DNA of 39,006 nt from SIG607 sp045537575 (GTDB lineage: Bacteria > Bacillota > Clostridia > Oscillospirales > Acutalibacteraceae), in assembly GCA_045537575.1 (NCBI GenBank), contig JAZSPU010000001.1, positions 1 to 39,006 of the forward strand, read 5' to 3'. The position numbers and the translations under genes were made by a program. Below are positions 24,669 to 32,761 of the stretch, one piece after another. Numbering within the stretch: the stretch's first letter is position 1; every line of letters begins with the position of its first letter. The notes under the pieces were generated by a model. It was not told where the DNA came from. It did not search any database and was given only the letters and a program-made list of their open reading frames with translations.

Positions 24669-26666
24669 TTACTGCATAATCTTTTTGAGTATTTCGTCAC
24701 TCGGCGCTTCCACAACGTTTTCTGCGTTATTCGAGTAGGTGCTCATCCACTCATTAAAACCGATTTCGCCGCCTAAAGTATTATTAATTATAACAGGTTC
24801 ATTTCCGTTTTTATTCCAGAATTTATTGTTAGTCCAAATACTGCCTCCGGCATCGCACCCGCCGTCACCGATAAGTAAAACAGGCTCTTTATCGGTAATA
24901 AGAATATTTTCCTCTGCAATAAATGCATTAAGGCTTTCGCGTTTTGAAACGTCAATTAGTCCCTTACCGGCAAAGGCAAATACATTGTTTCTCAAAATAT
25001 TATTCTTACCATAATGATGCTGATAACAAGCCTCTTTACAGCGATAAACAATATTATTTTCAATGGTGATAAATGAAGAACCCTCGTCGGTATAAATACC
25101 CATACCGCCGTAAACACTGCTGGTTACGTCGTGAATAATATTTCCCGAAACTACTGTGCCGTGTTGCTCACCTAAAAGATAAATACCGCCCATATCAGAA
25201 AGTCTTCCCTGCCCGATATGATAAATATGGTTATTTTTTATAACGTTTCCGTAGGTGGTGGAGGGCTGATAACCCCAAACCCAGCCTACCGAAATACCCG
25301 AGTATTCAAGATTAGATATCTCGCATCCCGAAATTTCGTTATGAGCTGAATGGCAAATAAGCACACCGCAACCTGCCGCATATCTGTGACCGCAATTATC
25401 TATTTTACAATTACGAACAGCGCAGTTGCCGGTAGGACGGACATCAACATCTTCGTTTGCTTTGGTGCCCCATATTTTAACACCGCCGCCACCGCAGTTT
25501 TCAATATTACAGTTTTCTATAACTATATTGTTACAGCCCTTGTTAATTTCAACGCCATGAATACCCGAACAGGAAATATTACAGTTTTCAATTACACAAT
25601 CCTGCGCATTTTCAAAGCGAACAGCTCCGTAAGCATCGCACCACGACTGCGCATCACTGGCATAACAGCTTTCGGGATAGGTTTTGTTGTTTGCATTGGT
25701 TGTACTTGCATAATCGCCTTTAGTTGCGATAAAATCCAAATTTCTAAATCTTATTCCCTTAACTATATGTTCGCCCACGCCGTGAAGGTCAATAAAGTGC
25801 TTCATAGTAGGTGCAATAATTTCAAGGTCATCCACGTTCTCGTTTTCACGGAGAATATAATAAAGCATCCCTTTATCAACATCTAAAAACCATTCACCCG
25901 GTGCAGAAAAAGCGGCGCCGATATTTTCTAAATAATAGTGAAGATTCGGAGTTTTCCACTGAGCGTCATATTCAGTTCTAAGTAAGAAGCGCGAGCGATA
26001 AGCAAGGGTTATTTTACCGCTTTCTTTATCGTAAGACTCAACGGGAGAATGTTCATCAACCCAGTAATGATTAAAGGAAACGATAGCATTTTCAATTCCT
26101 TCGATGTTTTTTAAATCTTCCTTAAAAGCAATAAACCATTTTGAACCGTCTGCAAGACCGATTTTGTGATTATTTTCAACAGTAACTGCCTTTAGAGTAG
26201 AGTCACTTGGATATCGGCAAAGCTTAGCGGGTTTGCCGTTAACAAAAAGGTCGGTAAAATGCCACGCTCCGCTCTTTACTTCAGGAAGAAACAGGGAAAC
26301 ACACTCTACACCGTTATATGTATCCTTTTGAAATCCTTTAAGTATTTTACCACCGATTAGACGGGCTCTTTTTTCGCCAAAGGATTCAAAGGTAATATTT
26401 ACTATTTCAAAATTTTTCCCTTCCATTGAGTTAGCAAAAAACTCGCCTAATTCAATGGAACTGTCCATTTCAAAATCCCCCATAAATCTTACAGTTACAG
26501 GAGTATAGTTTTGTCCGATATGCAAACGGTTAAGCATCTCTTTAAGTCGCCTTATTGTTTTGATAGGACCGATATTTCCCTCTTTATATACAGGCGAATA
26601 TCCTGTATAACGGTCATCGCCGTCACTAGAGATATAAATAGTAGAAGAATTAAAACAATTTAACAT
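24669..26666 (-). CDS. Right-handed parallel beta-helix protein, probable glycosidase or lyase
   Basis: 665 residues. The N-terminus (IYISSDGDDRYTGYSP) and the repeated segments rich in Asn and Ile (VIENCNISCSGIHGVEINKG, NIVIENCNIENCGGGGVKIWG, NEISGCEISNLEYSGISVGW) are those of right-handed parallel beta-helix carbohydrate-active proteins. APGEWFLDVDKGMLYYIL is a segment I associate with GH141-like and similar uncharacterised families. There is no signal peptide, so it probably acts inside the cell on imported oligosaccharides; the exact reaction is not readable. It is a single gene between its own promoter (26713-26742) and terminator. Confidence 0.8.
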   Translation of the reverse strand: MLNCFNSSTIYISSDGDDRYTGYSPVYKEGNIGPIKTIRRLKEMLNRLHIGQNYTPVTVRFMGDFEMDSSIELGEFFANSMEGKNFEIVNITFESFGEKRARLIGGKILKGFQKDTYNGVECVSLFLPEVKSGAWHFTDLFVNGKPAKLCRYPSDSTLKAVTVENNHKIGLADGSKWFIAFKEDLKNIEGIENAIVSFNHYWVDEHSPVESYDKESGKITLAYRSRFLLRTEYDAQWKTPNLHYYLENIGAAFSAPGEWFLDVDKGMLYYILRENENVDDLEIIAPTMKHFIDLHGVGEHIVKGIRFRNLDFIATKGDYASTTNANNKTYPESCYASDAQSWCDAYGAVRFENAQDCVIENCNISCSGIHGVEINKGCNNIVIENCNIENCGGGGVKIWGTKANEDVDVRPTGNCAVRNCKIDNCGHRYAAGCGVLICHSAHNEISGCEISNLEYSGISVGWVWGYQPSTTYGNVIKNNHIYHIGQGRLSDMGGIYLLGEQHGTVVSGNIIHDVTSSVYGGMGIYTDEGSSFITIENNIVYRCKEACYQHHYGKNNILRNNVFAFAGKGLIDVSKRESLNAFIAEENILITDKEPVLLIGDGGCDAGGSIWTNNKFWNKNGNEPVIINNTLGGEIGFNEWMSTYSNNAENVVEAPSDEILKKIMQ

Positions 26667-26712
26667 ATAATCACCCTATCCTTACCAAAGAATAATATAA
26701 GCTTATATGCTG

Positions 26713-26742
26713 AGTATAACACAATTATTTAAAACAATGCAA
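26713..26742 (-). promoter_or_regulatory. Promoter of the beta-helix gene
   Basis: Minus strand TTGCAT (26737-26742), 18 bases, TATACT (26713-26718), about 47 bases before the start. Confidence 0.55.
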
Positions 26743-26747
26743 CAAAA

Positions 26748-26785
26748 AACGCCCCATTTTTTCTCAACTAAAAAAACAAGGCGTT
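26748..26785 (-). terminator. Terminator after the HD-domain gene
   Basis: AACGCC pairs with GGCGTT and an inner run of six T pairs with six A. The T-rich minus-strand tail follows. Weaker than the other terminators here. Confidence 0.6.
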
Positions 26786-26823
26786 ATTTTACATATTATC
26801 CATACAAATATGTGTTTTTTTAT

Positions 26824-27408
26824 TTACCGCAAATTTCCTTTACTTATATTTTTCTCAATGATTTGCTCGGTTATCTCATAAAGCTTTTCTGAACCTTTTT
26901 TGGTATTAATTTGTCTTTTATATACCTGTTCGGCAAAAATCCCATGTTCACGCCAATCGGCTCCGTTATTACTGTCATTTAAAATAAGGGGCTGTAAATT
27001 ATCCATAGCGTGAGCAAAATTGGCTTCAGGCGTTTTGTTTTCTTCGAATTCATCAAAGAGATTTATCATTTCAGCCTTTTGTTCATCGGGGAGCAGAGAA
27101 AATATACGTTCCTTAGCCATTTCCTCACGTTGCTTTTGGGTTTCAAGGTTTACTTTATCGTAAGCATAGGTATCCCCTGCGTCTATTTCCACAATATCAT
27201 GAATAAGGCACATTAAAATAACCTTTAAAATATCAACCTTTTCATTACTGTATTCCCTTAAAAGATATGCCATCAAAGCCATATGCCAAGCGTGTTCAGC
27301 ATCGTTTTCTTTTCTTTTAAGACCTGTTATGTGAGTCTGACGGAAAATATCTTTTTCTTTATCTATTTCCAAAGCAAATTCCAGTTGCTTTTTTAATCGA
27401 CTGTCCAT
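26824..27408 (-). CDS. HD-domain phosphohydrolase (YfbR/HD_3-like)
   Basis: 194-residue metal-dependent phosphohydrolase. Metal ligands are visible in ENDAEHAWHMALMAYLL (first His) and LIHDIVEIDAGD (His-Asp plus the family E...GD). This spacing matches the HD_3 / 5'-deoxynucleotidase-like group that dephosphorylates nucleoside monophosphates. The actual substrate is not known. It lies 11 bases after an acetyltransferase gene, so the two are co-transcribed from the promoter at 27876-27904. Confidence 0.88.
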   Translation of the reverse strand: MDSRLKKQLEFALEIDKEKDIFRQTHITGLKRKENDAEHAWHMALMAYLLREYSNEKVDILKVILMCLIHDIVEIDAGDTYAYDKVNLETQKQREEMAKERIFSLLPDEQKAEMINLFDEFEENKTPEANFAHAMDNLQPLILNDSNNGADWREHGIFAEQVYKRQINTKKGSEKLYEITEQIIEKNISKGNLR

Positions 27409-27419
27409 CTTCTTCCTCC

Positions 27420-27857
27420 CTAGATATCAAGCATCATAGTAACGTGAATAACGCCTTCTTCTATAAATTCATCGGATATAGTTTTAAAACCCAATTTTTC
27501 ATAAAAGCCCATAGCGTGTTTTTGAGAGTGTAAAACTATTTTTTTAACCTTGAAATATTCCTTAATATCCGAAAGACTGCTTTCAAATAATTTTCTGCCA
27601 AGGCCAAGGTAATGTTTAATGGTAAGCACACGTCCTATTTTAACGCTGTCATCATTTTCCTTTTCAAAATACACACGCATATAAGCCATAACACGTCCGT
27701 CTTCCTCAAAAAAATAATGACGGCTGTAAAAATCACGCGAGTCAATATCCTGACAGTTCATTTTTCCTTCGACAATAAAAATTTGCGAACGGGCACGAAG
27801 AATCTCATATACTTCCCTGCCCGAAAGCTCACCAAAGTTTTTAATCACTAAATTCAT
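27420..27857 (-). CDS. GNAT acetyltransferase, ElaA-like
   Basis: 145-residue acetyl-CoA-dependent N-acetyltransferase. The N-terminal LRARSQIFIVEGKMNCQDID and the middle KIGRVLTIKHYLGLGRKLFE (acetyl-CoA loop LGLGRK) follow the ElaA pattern, as does the end HAMGFYEKLGFK. ElaA function is not established. The ATG at 27857 is chosen; a TTG just before it would add one residue. GGTGAT serves as a weak binding site. First gene of a two-gene unit with the HD protein. Confidence 0.88.
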   Translation of the reverse strand: MNLVIKNFGELSGREVYEILRARSQIFIVEGKMNCQDIDSRDFYSRHYFFEEDGRVMAYMRVYFEKENDDSVKIGRVLTIKHYLGLGRKLFESSLSDIKEYFKVKKIVLHSQKHAMGFYEKLGFKTISDEFIEEGVIHVTMMLDI

Positions 27858-27875
27858 CAAATATCACCGATAATT

Positions 27876-27904
27876 ATTTTAACACAGTAATAAACGGTTG
27901 GCAA
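27876..27904 (-). promoter_or_regulatory. Promoter of the acetyltransferase-HD unit
   Basis: Minus strand TTGCCA (27899-27904), 17 bases, TAAAAT (27876-27881), about 18 bases before the start codon. Confidence 0.5.
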
Positions 27905-27911
27905 GATATAA

Positions 27912-27938
27912 AAAATCACCTGAAATTCAGGTGATTTT
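27912..27938 (-). terminator. Terminator of the ECF-sigma operon
   Basis: AAAATCACCTG pairs with CAGGTGATTTT around a 5-base loop, two bases beyond the last gene of the operon. Confidence 0.88.
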
Positions 27939-27940
27939 CA

Positions 27941-29041
27941 TTAACCGATTTGTGTTCCGCCCCATTCGATTACGGTAAAGCCCTTGCGCTCTATAGATAA
28001 TAGTTCTTGCTCAGGCATCTCCTTAAAAGTATCGGATTTTTGCCATACCATAAATACTCGAATAACTGTATCGGGCGAAGGTTTAATCTCTAGCTTCGCC
28101 GCATCGGTATAAGCTTTAGTTTGAAACGAAATTATATTATAGGGATTTTCTTGCATTAAGGGTAGCCAATAGACTATAAATTCGTTAGCTTCTTTTCTGT
28201 TTAAGCCTAGTTTTTCAAGTGCTTCTTCAAGAAATTGCGATGTATCCTCACCCTTTACACAAAAGCCTTTGGATAAATCATACTGTGCGCAGGTTTCACC
28301 TTCCCAGTATAGATAGTTATAAGTCTGTCCGTTAACATCGAAAAGTGTACCGTCAGGCATAGCCTTAACCTTCCATCCATCCTTATATAACGGATAGGTG
28401 CAGGTAAGCTTTCCGTCAAGGTTTAGATTAACCTCTACCTCTGTTTCCTTTTTGGGATATAAATATATTACCGGCTTATAACAAGCGTATGGATCAAGCT
28501 CAAAGGTGCTGACCTTTACATCCTTAAAATCAGCTTCATACCTACTATTTAACTCATCATAATACACGTTTTCATAGGTGCAAATAATTTGATCGCCTAC
28601 ACACCATTCATCGCCAAGCTTTCCATTAAGCTTTATTTCATAAGGCATAGGAATAACTGTGGTGGCAAAAAAACAGTTCGAATATATTTTTGTAATTCGT
28701 ATATCCGCAAAAGCATTGCTGTTTCTCTCCACAGCAGCACTTTGGTTAAGCCAAGTTCCTGTGAATTCAAGAGGTCTAAAATCATTAGGATTTCCCTTTT
28801 GTTCTACGCCTTCCATTTCCCACAATTCATCAATGGATTTATTACGGTCTTTTCCAAAGTATATCCGTGTATTTTCATACACTCCGTCAGAATGTAATCT
28901 ATTCCAATCTACTATTTTGTAGGTAAGTGATACATATTCTCTCGTTCCTCCGTCATCATAGGAGGCTTTAGGAATGGGAATAAGCAAAATAAGAAGTGAA
29001 GAAACTATAACAACTATAGGTATCCAAATTTTCTTTTTCAT
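27941..29041 (-). CDS. Membrane-anchored protein of unknown function, sigma-operon member
   Basis: 366 residues. One N-terminal hydrophobic segment (IWIPIVVIVSSLLILLIPI) acts as an uncleaved anchor or signal; the rest is predicted outside the cell. The middle region ends in ACYKPVIYLYPKKETEVEV, a phrase I recall from a family of uncharacterised clostridial surface proteins, followed by a beta-rich region (PLYKDGWKVKAMPDGTLFD) that may be structural. No catalytic motif is visible. Last gene of the four-gene operon headed by the ECF sigma factor, 10 bases after the lipoprotein gene, so it is likely part of the envelope response. Confidence 0.75.
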   Translation of the reverse strand: MKKKIWIPIVVIVSSLLILLIPIPKASYDDGGTREYVSLTYKIVDWNRLHSDGVYENTRIYFGKDRNKSIDELWEMEGVEQKGNPNDFRPLEFTGTWLNQSAAVERNSNAFADIRITKIYSNCFFATTVIPMPYEIKLNGKLGDEWCVGDQIICTYENVYYDELNSRYEADFKDVKVSTFELDPYACYKPVIYLYPKKETEVEVNLNLDGKLTCTYPLYKDGWKVKAMPDGTLFDVNGQTYNYLYWEGETCAQYDLSKGFCVKGEDTSQFLEEALEKLGLNRKEANEFIVYWLPLMQENPYNIISFQTKAYTDAAKLEIKPSPDTVIRVFMVWQKSDTFKEMPEQELLSIERKGFTVIEWGGTQIG

Positions 29042-29051
29042 AAAATCACTC

Positions 29052-29948
29052 CTATTTCGCTTTTTCTTGCGCCCACATAATAATTGCTTTTAATTTATCA
29101 ATTTGTGCCTCTGTTAAATCCGCTTGACCTTTTTCGCATCTTACATAGCCAGCAGTCAGATTTACTCCATACCCCGTACCAAATTCGGTATCAACCTTAT
29201 ATTCAGGTAAACATTTACATAGCTTCTTTTTATCATAATCAAGATTACGTAATATATCGGTCATAGTCACAGAATTACCTGCCATAAAGGTATAGCTTTT
29301 TTCATTATTAAAGTAAATGGTGGTCTGTGTGTTTCCGCAATAAACGTCAGTAGACTCAACCTCGCCGTTTTCCTCATCTAAGGGGTTATGAGTATGCCCA
29401 TCACCGTTCAAAAGCTTATTATCCTTATAAACTAAAATATCTTCATAGTCTTTCGGTGCTTTTTCTTTAGGAATTTCGATTATAATATGCCAATGCTGCA
29501 TTGCATCGTCGCACATATAAGGGACGTCAGAATTTATTTCCACACAGAATTTACCGTCAGCGTTTAACCAAACGTTACTTATTTCGTGTGTGATAGAACC
29601 GCTTACTTCTTCAAACACTATAATAACAAGCGTTTCATTTTCGAAAAATTCTTCATCGTATTTATCTACGGCATCAAGAAATCCAATAGTTTCATTAACA
29701 TATCCTTCTTTAATGACTCTGCGCTCAAGATAAAAACTATTCTTATTTGCTTTGTAATAGGCGTTTAGCTCACTTCTTGACCGCAAAACAGCCAAAATAG
29801 GATATCCGTTTATTTCTGCATAGGCACCTGTGCGAATATACTGTGCATCAAAATTAATTATTTCTTCTTTATTTACCGTATTGTTTTTACAGGAACAAAG
29901 GACTGCTAATGTAACAAATGAAACAATAATTGCTATAACTCTTTTCAT
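29052..29948 (-). CDS. Lipoprotein of unknown function, sigma-operon member
   Basis: 298 residues with a type II signal peptide (MKRVIAIIVSFVTLAVLCSC); the lipobox LCSC gives a lipid-modified cysteine at about residue 20. The first half (RSRSELNAYYKANKN ... FENETLVIIVFEEVSGS) resembles protease-inhibitor-like PrcB regions. The second half has a cysteine-containing stretch (LCKCLPEYKV) and ends with LTEAQIDKLKAIIMW. The same DLT-x2-Q-x3-L pattern closes the upstream anti-sigma protein. Function unknown; an extracytoplasmic sensor or stress protein is plausible from context. It starts one base after the anti-sigma stop. Confidence 0.78.
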   Translation of the reverse strand: MKRVIAIIVSFVTLAVLCSCKNNTVNKEEIINFDAQYIRTGAYAEINGYPILAVLRSRSELNAYYKANKNSFYLERRVIKEGYVNETIGFLDAVDKYDEEFFENETLVIIVFEEVSGSITHEISNVWLNADGKFCVEINSDVPYMCDDAMQHWHIIIEIPKEKAPKDYEDILVYKDNKLLNGDGHTHNPLDEENGEVESTDVYCGNTQTTIYFNNEKSYTFMAGNSVTMTDILRNLDYDKKKLCKCLPEYKVDTEFGTGYGVNLTAGYVRCEKGQADLTEAQIDKLKAIIMWAQEKAK

Positions 29949-29949
29949 A

Positions 29950-30540
29950 TCATTCCTCTCCTATATTTAGAAGCTTTTGCAACGTGGCTAACTGTGTTTT
30001 GGTTAAATCAACCTCTTGTCTTAACGATTTTTCGGTAAGAACATTACCTTTAAGAACATATACTTTATCTTCACCTTTTTCAGATTTAAAGGTTAAAATA
30101 TATTCCGTTTTACTGTTATCGATATAAATACTATCCCCTGTTAAATAGGAATAGTTCTCCCCTTCTCCTTTAATCGTTCCCTGTGTTTTAGGTGGCTTTG
30201 CTTCTTCATCCGAAAGGCTATCGTCAGCGTCTTTGAAGGATGAAGCAAGAATATTATAAATATTTTCTATATTAGCGCTATTCTTCTCTATTCTTACATT
30301 TTCATTACTTTCTATCACTAAGGACGAATATCCAACAAAGCAACTTGAGTCAGGCATTAAATTGCCACCAAAGCCGTTCTCATTAGCATCAAAAAGATTA
30401 AATTGAGAAGCAAATATCACAGATATAGTCATAGCAAAAACACAAAAAGGAATAACTATAATTCGTATTTTTTTACGTTTTTTTATTTTTTCTTTACTGC
30501 GACGGAAAACTTCCGTCCTTATTTCTTCAATATTTTTCAT
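29950..30540 (-). CDS. Probable membrane anti-sigma factor
   Basis: 196 residues. A short, highly basic cytoplasmic part (RRSKEKIKKRKKIR) is followed by one membrane span (IIVIPFCVFAMTISVIFASQ, about residues 27-46) and a ~150-residue outer domain. The gene overlaps the sigma factor by four bases (ATGA), the common sigma/anti-sigma arrangement. There is no zinc anti-sigma motif (HxxxCxxC), so the assignment rests on topology and position. The outer domain ends in DLTKTQLATLQKLL, similar to the downstream lipoprotein. Confidence 0.7.
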   Translation of the reverse strand: MKNIEEIRTEVFRRSKEKIKKRKKIRIIVIPFCVFAMTISVIFASQFNLFDANENGFGGNLMPDSSCFVGYSSLVIESNENVRIEKNSANIENIYNILASSFKDADDSLSDEEAKPPKTQGTIKGEGENYSYLTGDSIYIDNSKTEYILTFKSEKGEDKVYVLKGNVLTEKSLRQEVDLTKTQLATLQKLLNIGEE

Positions 30541-31085
30541 AATAAAAGCTCACCATCCTTCCCAAGAATGATGCGAAGTTCACCTTTAGCGCGATACAAA
30601 AGATTATCTATCTGTTTTCGGTTTTTCTTCATAATCTTAGCCGCCTGCTCGTATGTTAAATCCTCAAAGTAAATAAGATGAATTACCGCTCTCATATCGC
30701 TTGACAGCGAAGACAAAGCATTATTTATAATTCTTTTTCTCTCATTTTGAAGAATGGTTTCTTCCAGCAGTTTACTGTCCGTTACACTATCTGCCTCTTT
30801 AAGTTCACAAAAATCAATAACCTTGTGATGTTTTATGTAATTAAGCGCTCGGCTTCTGCCAAGCATATATAAATAAGTTTTAAGCGTAACTTTAAAGTTA
30901 TAGCGGTGCTTATTTACAATTAGCTCTGTAAAAACATCAATGGCGATATCTTCGGCGGTATGCAGGTCACGGACATAGCGGTTTATAAAGAAAACAAGAC
31001 CGTCAAATAGTTCCTTTATTATCTCATCAAAGGCACTTTCATCACCGTCTAGGAAACGGCGGTAGCTACTTGCGCCGTTATCCAT
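30537..31085 (-). CDS. ECF-type RNA polymerase sigma factor
   Basis: 182 residues with sigma region 2 (EDIAIDVFTELIVNKHRYNF, LKTYLYMLGRSRALNYIKHH) and region 4 (LSSDMRAVIHLIYFEDLTYE followed by QAAKIMKKNRKQIDNLLYRAK). No region 3 and no region 1.1, so it is an extracytoplasmic-function sigma factor. It heads a four-gene operon with a membrane anti-sigma factor, a lipoprotein and a membrane-anchored protein, pointing to control of an envelope stress response. The start follows AAGGAGG. Confidence 0.93.
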   Translation of the reverse strand: MDNGASSYRRFLDGDESAFDEIIKELFDGLVFFINRYVRDLHTAEDIAIDVFTELIVNKHRYNFKVTLKTYLYMLGRSRALNYIKHHKVIDFCELKEADSVTDSKLLEETILQNERKRIINNALSSLSSDMRAVIHLIYFEDLTYEQAAKIMKKNRKQIDNLLYRAKGELRIILGKDGELLL

Positions 31086-31127
31086 TTTTATCCTCCTTAA
31101 TTTAGGTTCACGCTAAACCTTTCACTT

Positions 31128-31155
31128 ATTATACAACTAAAGGATACATAATTCC
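31128..31155 (-). promoter_or_regulatory. Candidate promoter of the ECF-sigma operon
   Basis: Minus strand GGAATT (31150-31155), 16 bases, TATAAT (31128-31133), followed by a short inverted repeat (AGGTT/AACCT at 31104-31120). The GGAA-like -35 resembles ECF -35 elements, so autoregulation is possible, but the -10 is vegetative-like. Confidence 0.4.
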
Positions 31156-31197
31156 TTATTTTCTTTATATGTTTGTGTTTAATTAGAGAAAGATGTA

Positions 31198-31250
31198 GCC
31201 TCCCTTGCCCTAAAGGGAGGGGGACCAACCGTTAGGTTGGTGGAGGGATT
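31198..31250. repeat. Left end of DUF559 cassette
   Basis: CTCCCTTGCCCTAAAGGGAG forms a hairpin, followed by AACCGTTAGGTTGG, a second hairpin, then TGGAGGGATT. The same elements (CCTTGCCTAAAGGG ... GGAGGGAT) recur in inverted orientation at 31612-31730. The 3' end and stop of the DUF559 frame are encoded by this repeat. Confidence 0.65.
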
Positions 31251-31590
31251 CCTTAACAAACAAATCAATATATTCGCATACTCCTTTGAAATTTTTATTA
31301 ACTTCATTATTCGGTATTCGAATTACTGTCAAGTTTCTATTTTCTATTATTTGTGTTCTAATCTTATCTTTCAATGATCCTTTTTCTTCATAATGTTGCG
31401 ATCCGTCAAGTTCAATTATAAGCCTTGCATCACTACAATAGAAATCCACGATATAATTATCTATAACTTTTTGCCGTAAAAAACGAACAGGATATGAGCG
31501 CAAAAAATCATACCTAAATGTCGTTCCTCTTTCGTCATATTCTTTCGCAGCATTTTTGCATTGTTCGTTAGTTTTGGGTTGTGTTTTCGT
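31210..31590 (-). pseudogene. DUF559 nuclease-like gene with a frameshift
   Basis: The main frame encodes YDFLRSYPVRFLRQKVI, IVDFYCSDARLIIELDGSQH and RIPNNEVNKNFKGVCEYID, the Vsr/restriction-endonuclease-like DUF559 family (residues D-x-E-LDG). The expected N-terminus (NPKLTNNAKMLRKNMTKEER followed by HL) is present just upstream but in another frame. The two join if one base is restored at about 31514-31517: the sequence reads TTAGGTAT where TTATGGTAT would encode LWY. No good in-frame start is visible above 31590. I therefore call it broken. Alternatives are a sequencing error at this point or an internal TTG start giving a 97-residue form. Confidence 0.72.
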
Positions 31591-31604
31591 TCTATTTCAT
31601 ATCC

Positions 31605-31745
31605 CTCCGTCTTACTTATCCGCTCGCCACGCATTCACGCGGCCCTCTGTCTCACCTACCGGCTCGGTCGGTGCTTCTGCTATCGCAGAGGTGTCCACCG
31701 GACACCCGCACCCTTTAGGCAAGGGGCGCTTTGGAAAATCCAATT
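31605..31745. repeat. Right end of DUF559 cassette
   Basis: GC-rich stretch unlike its surroundings, with hairpins such as GTGTCCACCGGACAC (31691-31705) and ACCTACCGGCTCGGTCGGT, ending CCCTTTAGGCAAGGGGCGCTTTGG (31711-31734), the inverse of the left end. Bases 31746-31833 contain only a weak hairpin (CAAG/CTTG) beside the end of the kinase gene. Confidence 0.6.
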
Positions 31746-31833
31746 CCCTTTAACAAGGAAGTTCTGTTTATAACTTGTGGAAGTAATTTGAACAAGTCCT
31801 AAACTCCACATAAAAGCAAGTGTTTTCTTGATT

Positions 31834-32715
31834 TTAATACAACAGTTCACTTTTAATTTTTTTAAATTTATTCTCAAAAAAAGGCGTTGTAGAATTAGCA
31901 CATCCGTGATTAAAATGCATATCTAAAATTTCAGCCAATAATTCAAGTTGATAAAAATAAAACAATTCGTTATCCGTATCGATTCTCATTACACTTTTAT
32001 AACCATCTAATAAACTGTCATACATTTCCCAATAGTGCCACTCTAAATTGATGCGTGCTAAATCGTTCAAAGGATCACCAAATTCACAAGTTTCCGCATC
32101 AATAACAAATAACTTACCATCACTATATAAAATATTATCTGGGCGAATATCTCGGTGCAAAAAAGAATGTGTAATGTCAGGTTTTAATCCACTAATCATA
32201 CTGCATAATCTTTCTGCTTCATTATTGGTCAAAACTTCATTCTTTACAATTCTTAATAATTGAGGTTGCAACAGTTTGTATGCATAATGGGATTCCCAAG
32301 AATATCCATCTTTTACATACGGATGATTAGAATCAATCTGTATTTTATTTATACGAGCTACTGTTTCCCCTATTTTATAATAGATTTCTTCTTTACTTTC
32401 GCTGTGACTCGTTTGTAAGATATGTCTTAAACTTTTCCCTTCAATATATTCTGATATTTGATATGCTTTATCATAATGTTGACAACTCCCGTCCACAGCA
32501 TAAACATCAGGGCATGTTTTACCTATACTTTTATTTACGCTATCATAAAAGAATTTTTCACGTTCAAATATGTTGGTATAATCTTCACAAGCTCGAAATA
32601 CAATTTTTTGATTATTAGATAGAACTAATAGCCAAGACTCCTTCCACCCATTTTCTAGCCGTATTTTTTCTTTTATACTCGTATTAAAATGGTAATTTAC
32701 AACTGCGTTTATCAA
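31834..32715 (-). CDS. Aminoglycoside phosphotransferase-family kinase
   Basis: 293-residue small-molecule kinase. The catalytic loop is FLHRDIRPDNILY (Brenner motif HxDxxxxN) and the magnesium site is VIDAETCEFGDPLNDLARI. The N-terminal ATP-binding lobe is less typical. APH-fold members phosphorylate antibiotics, choline, homoserine, methylthioribose or sugars; nothing here shows which, and resistance should not be assumed. It lies downstream of repeat copy A, which carries a promoter at 32769-32797 (minus strand). The start at 32715 has no strong binding site; AGGTGA lies 11 bases upstream. Confidence 0.85.
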   Translation of the reverse strand: MINAVVNYHFNTSIKEKIRLENGWKESWLLVLSNNQKIVFRACEDYTNIFEREKFFYDSVNKSIGKTCPDVYAVDGSCQHYDKAYQISEYIEGKSLRHILQTSHSESKEEIYYKIGETVARINKIQIDSNHPYVKDGYSWESHYAYKLLQPQLLRIVKNEVLTNNEAERLCSMISGLKPDITHSFLHRDIRPDNILYSDGKLFVIDAETCEFGDPLNDLARINLEWHYWEMYDSLLDGYKSVMRIDTDNELFYFYQLELLAEILDMHFNHGCANSTTPFFENKFKKIKSELLY

Positions 32716-32761
32716 GTTTAATTCACCTACTTACTTAGTATAATAAAAAGCATATCTTTAC

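Noticed and set aside
25350..25886. 178-codon plus-strand frame opposite the beta-helix gene
   Set aside because: Mirrors the Asn/Ile-rich repeats of the real gene; no start signal and no recognisable domain.
31834..32715. Aminoglycoside resistance gene
   Set aside because: The APH fold is clear, but the family covers many metabolic kinases and nothing in the sequence or context indicates an antibiotic substrate.
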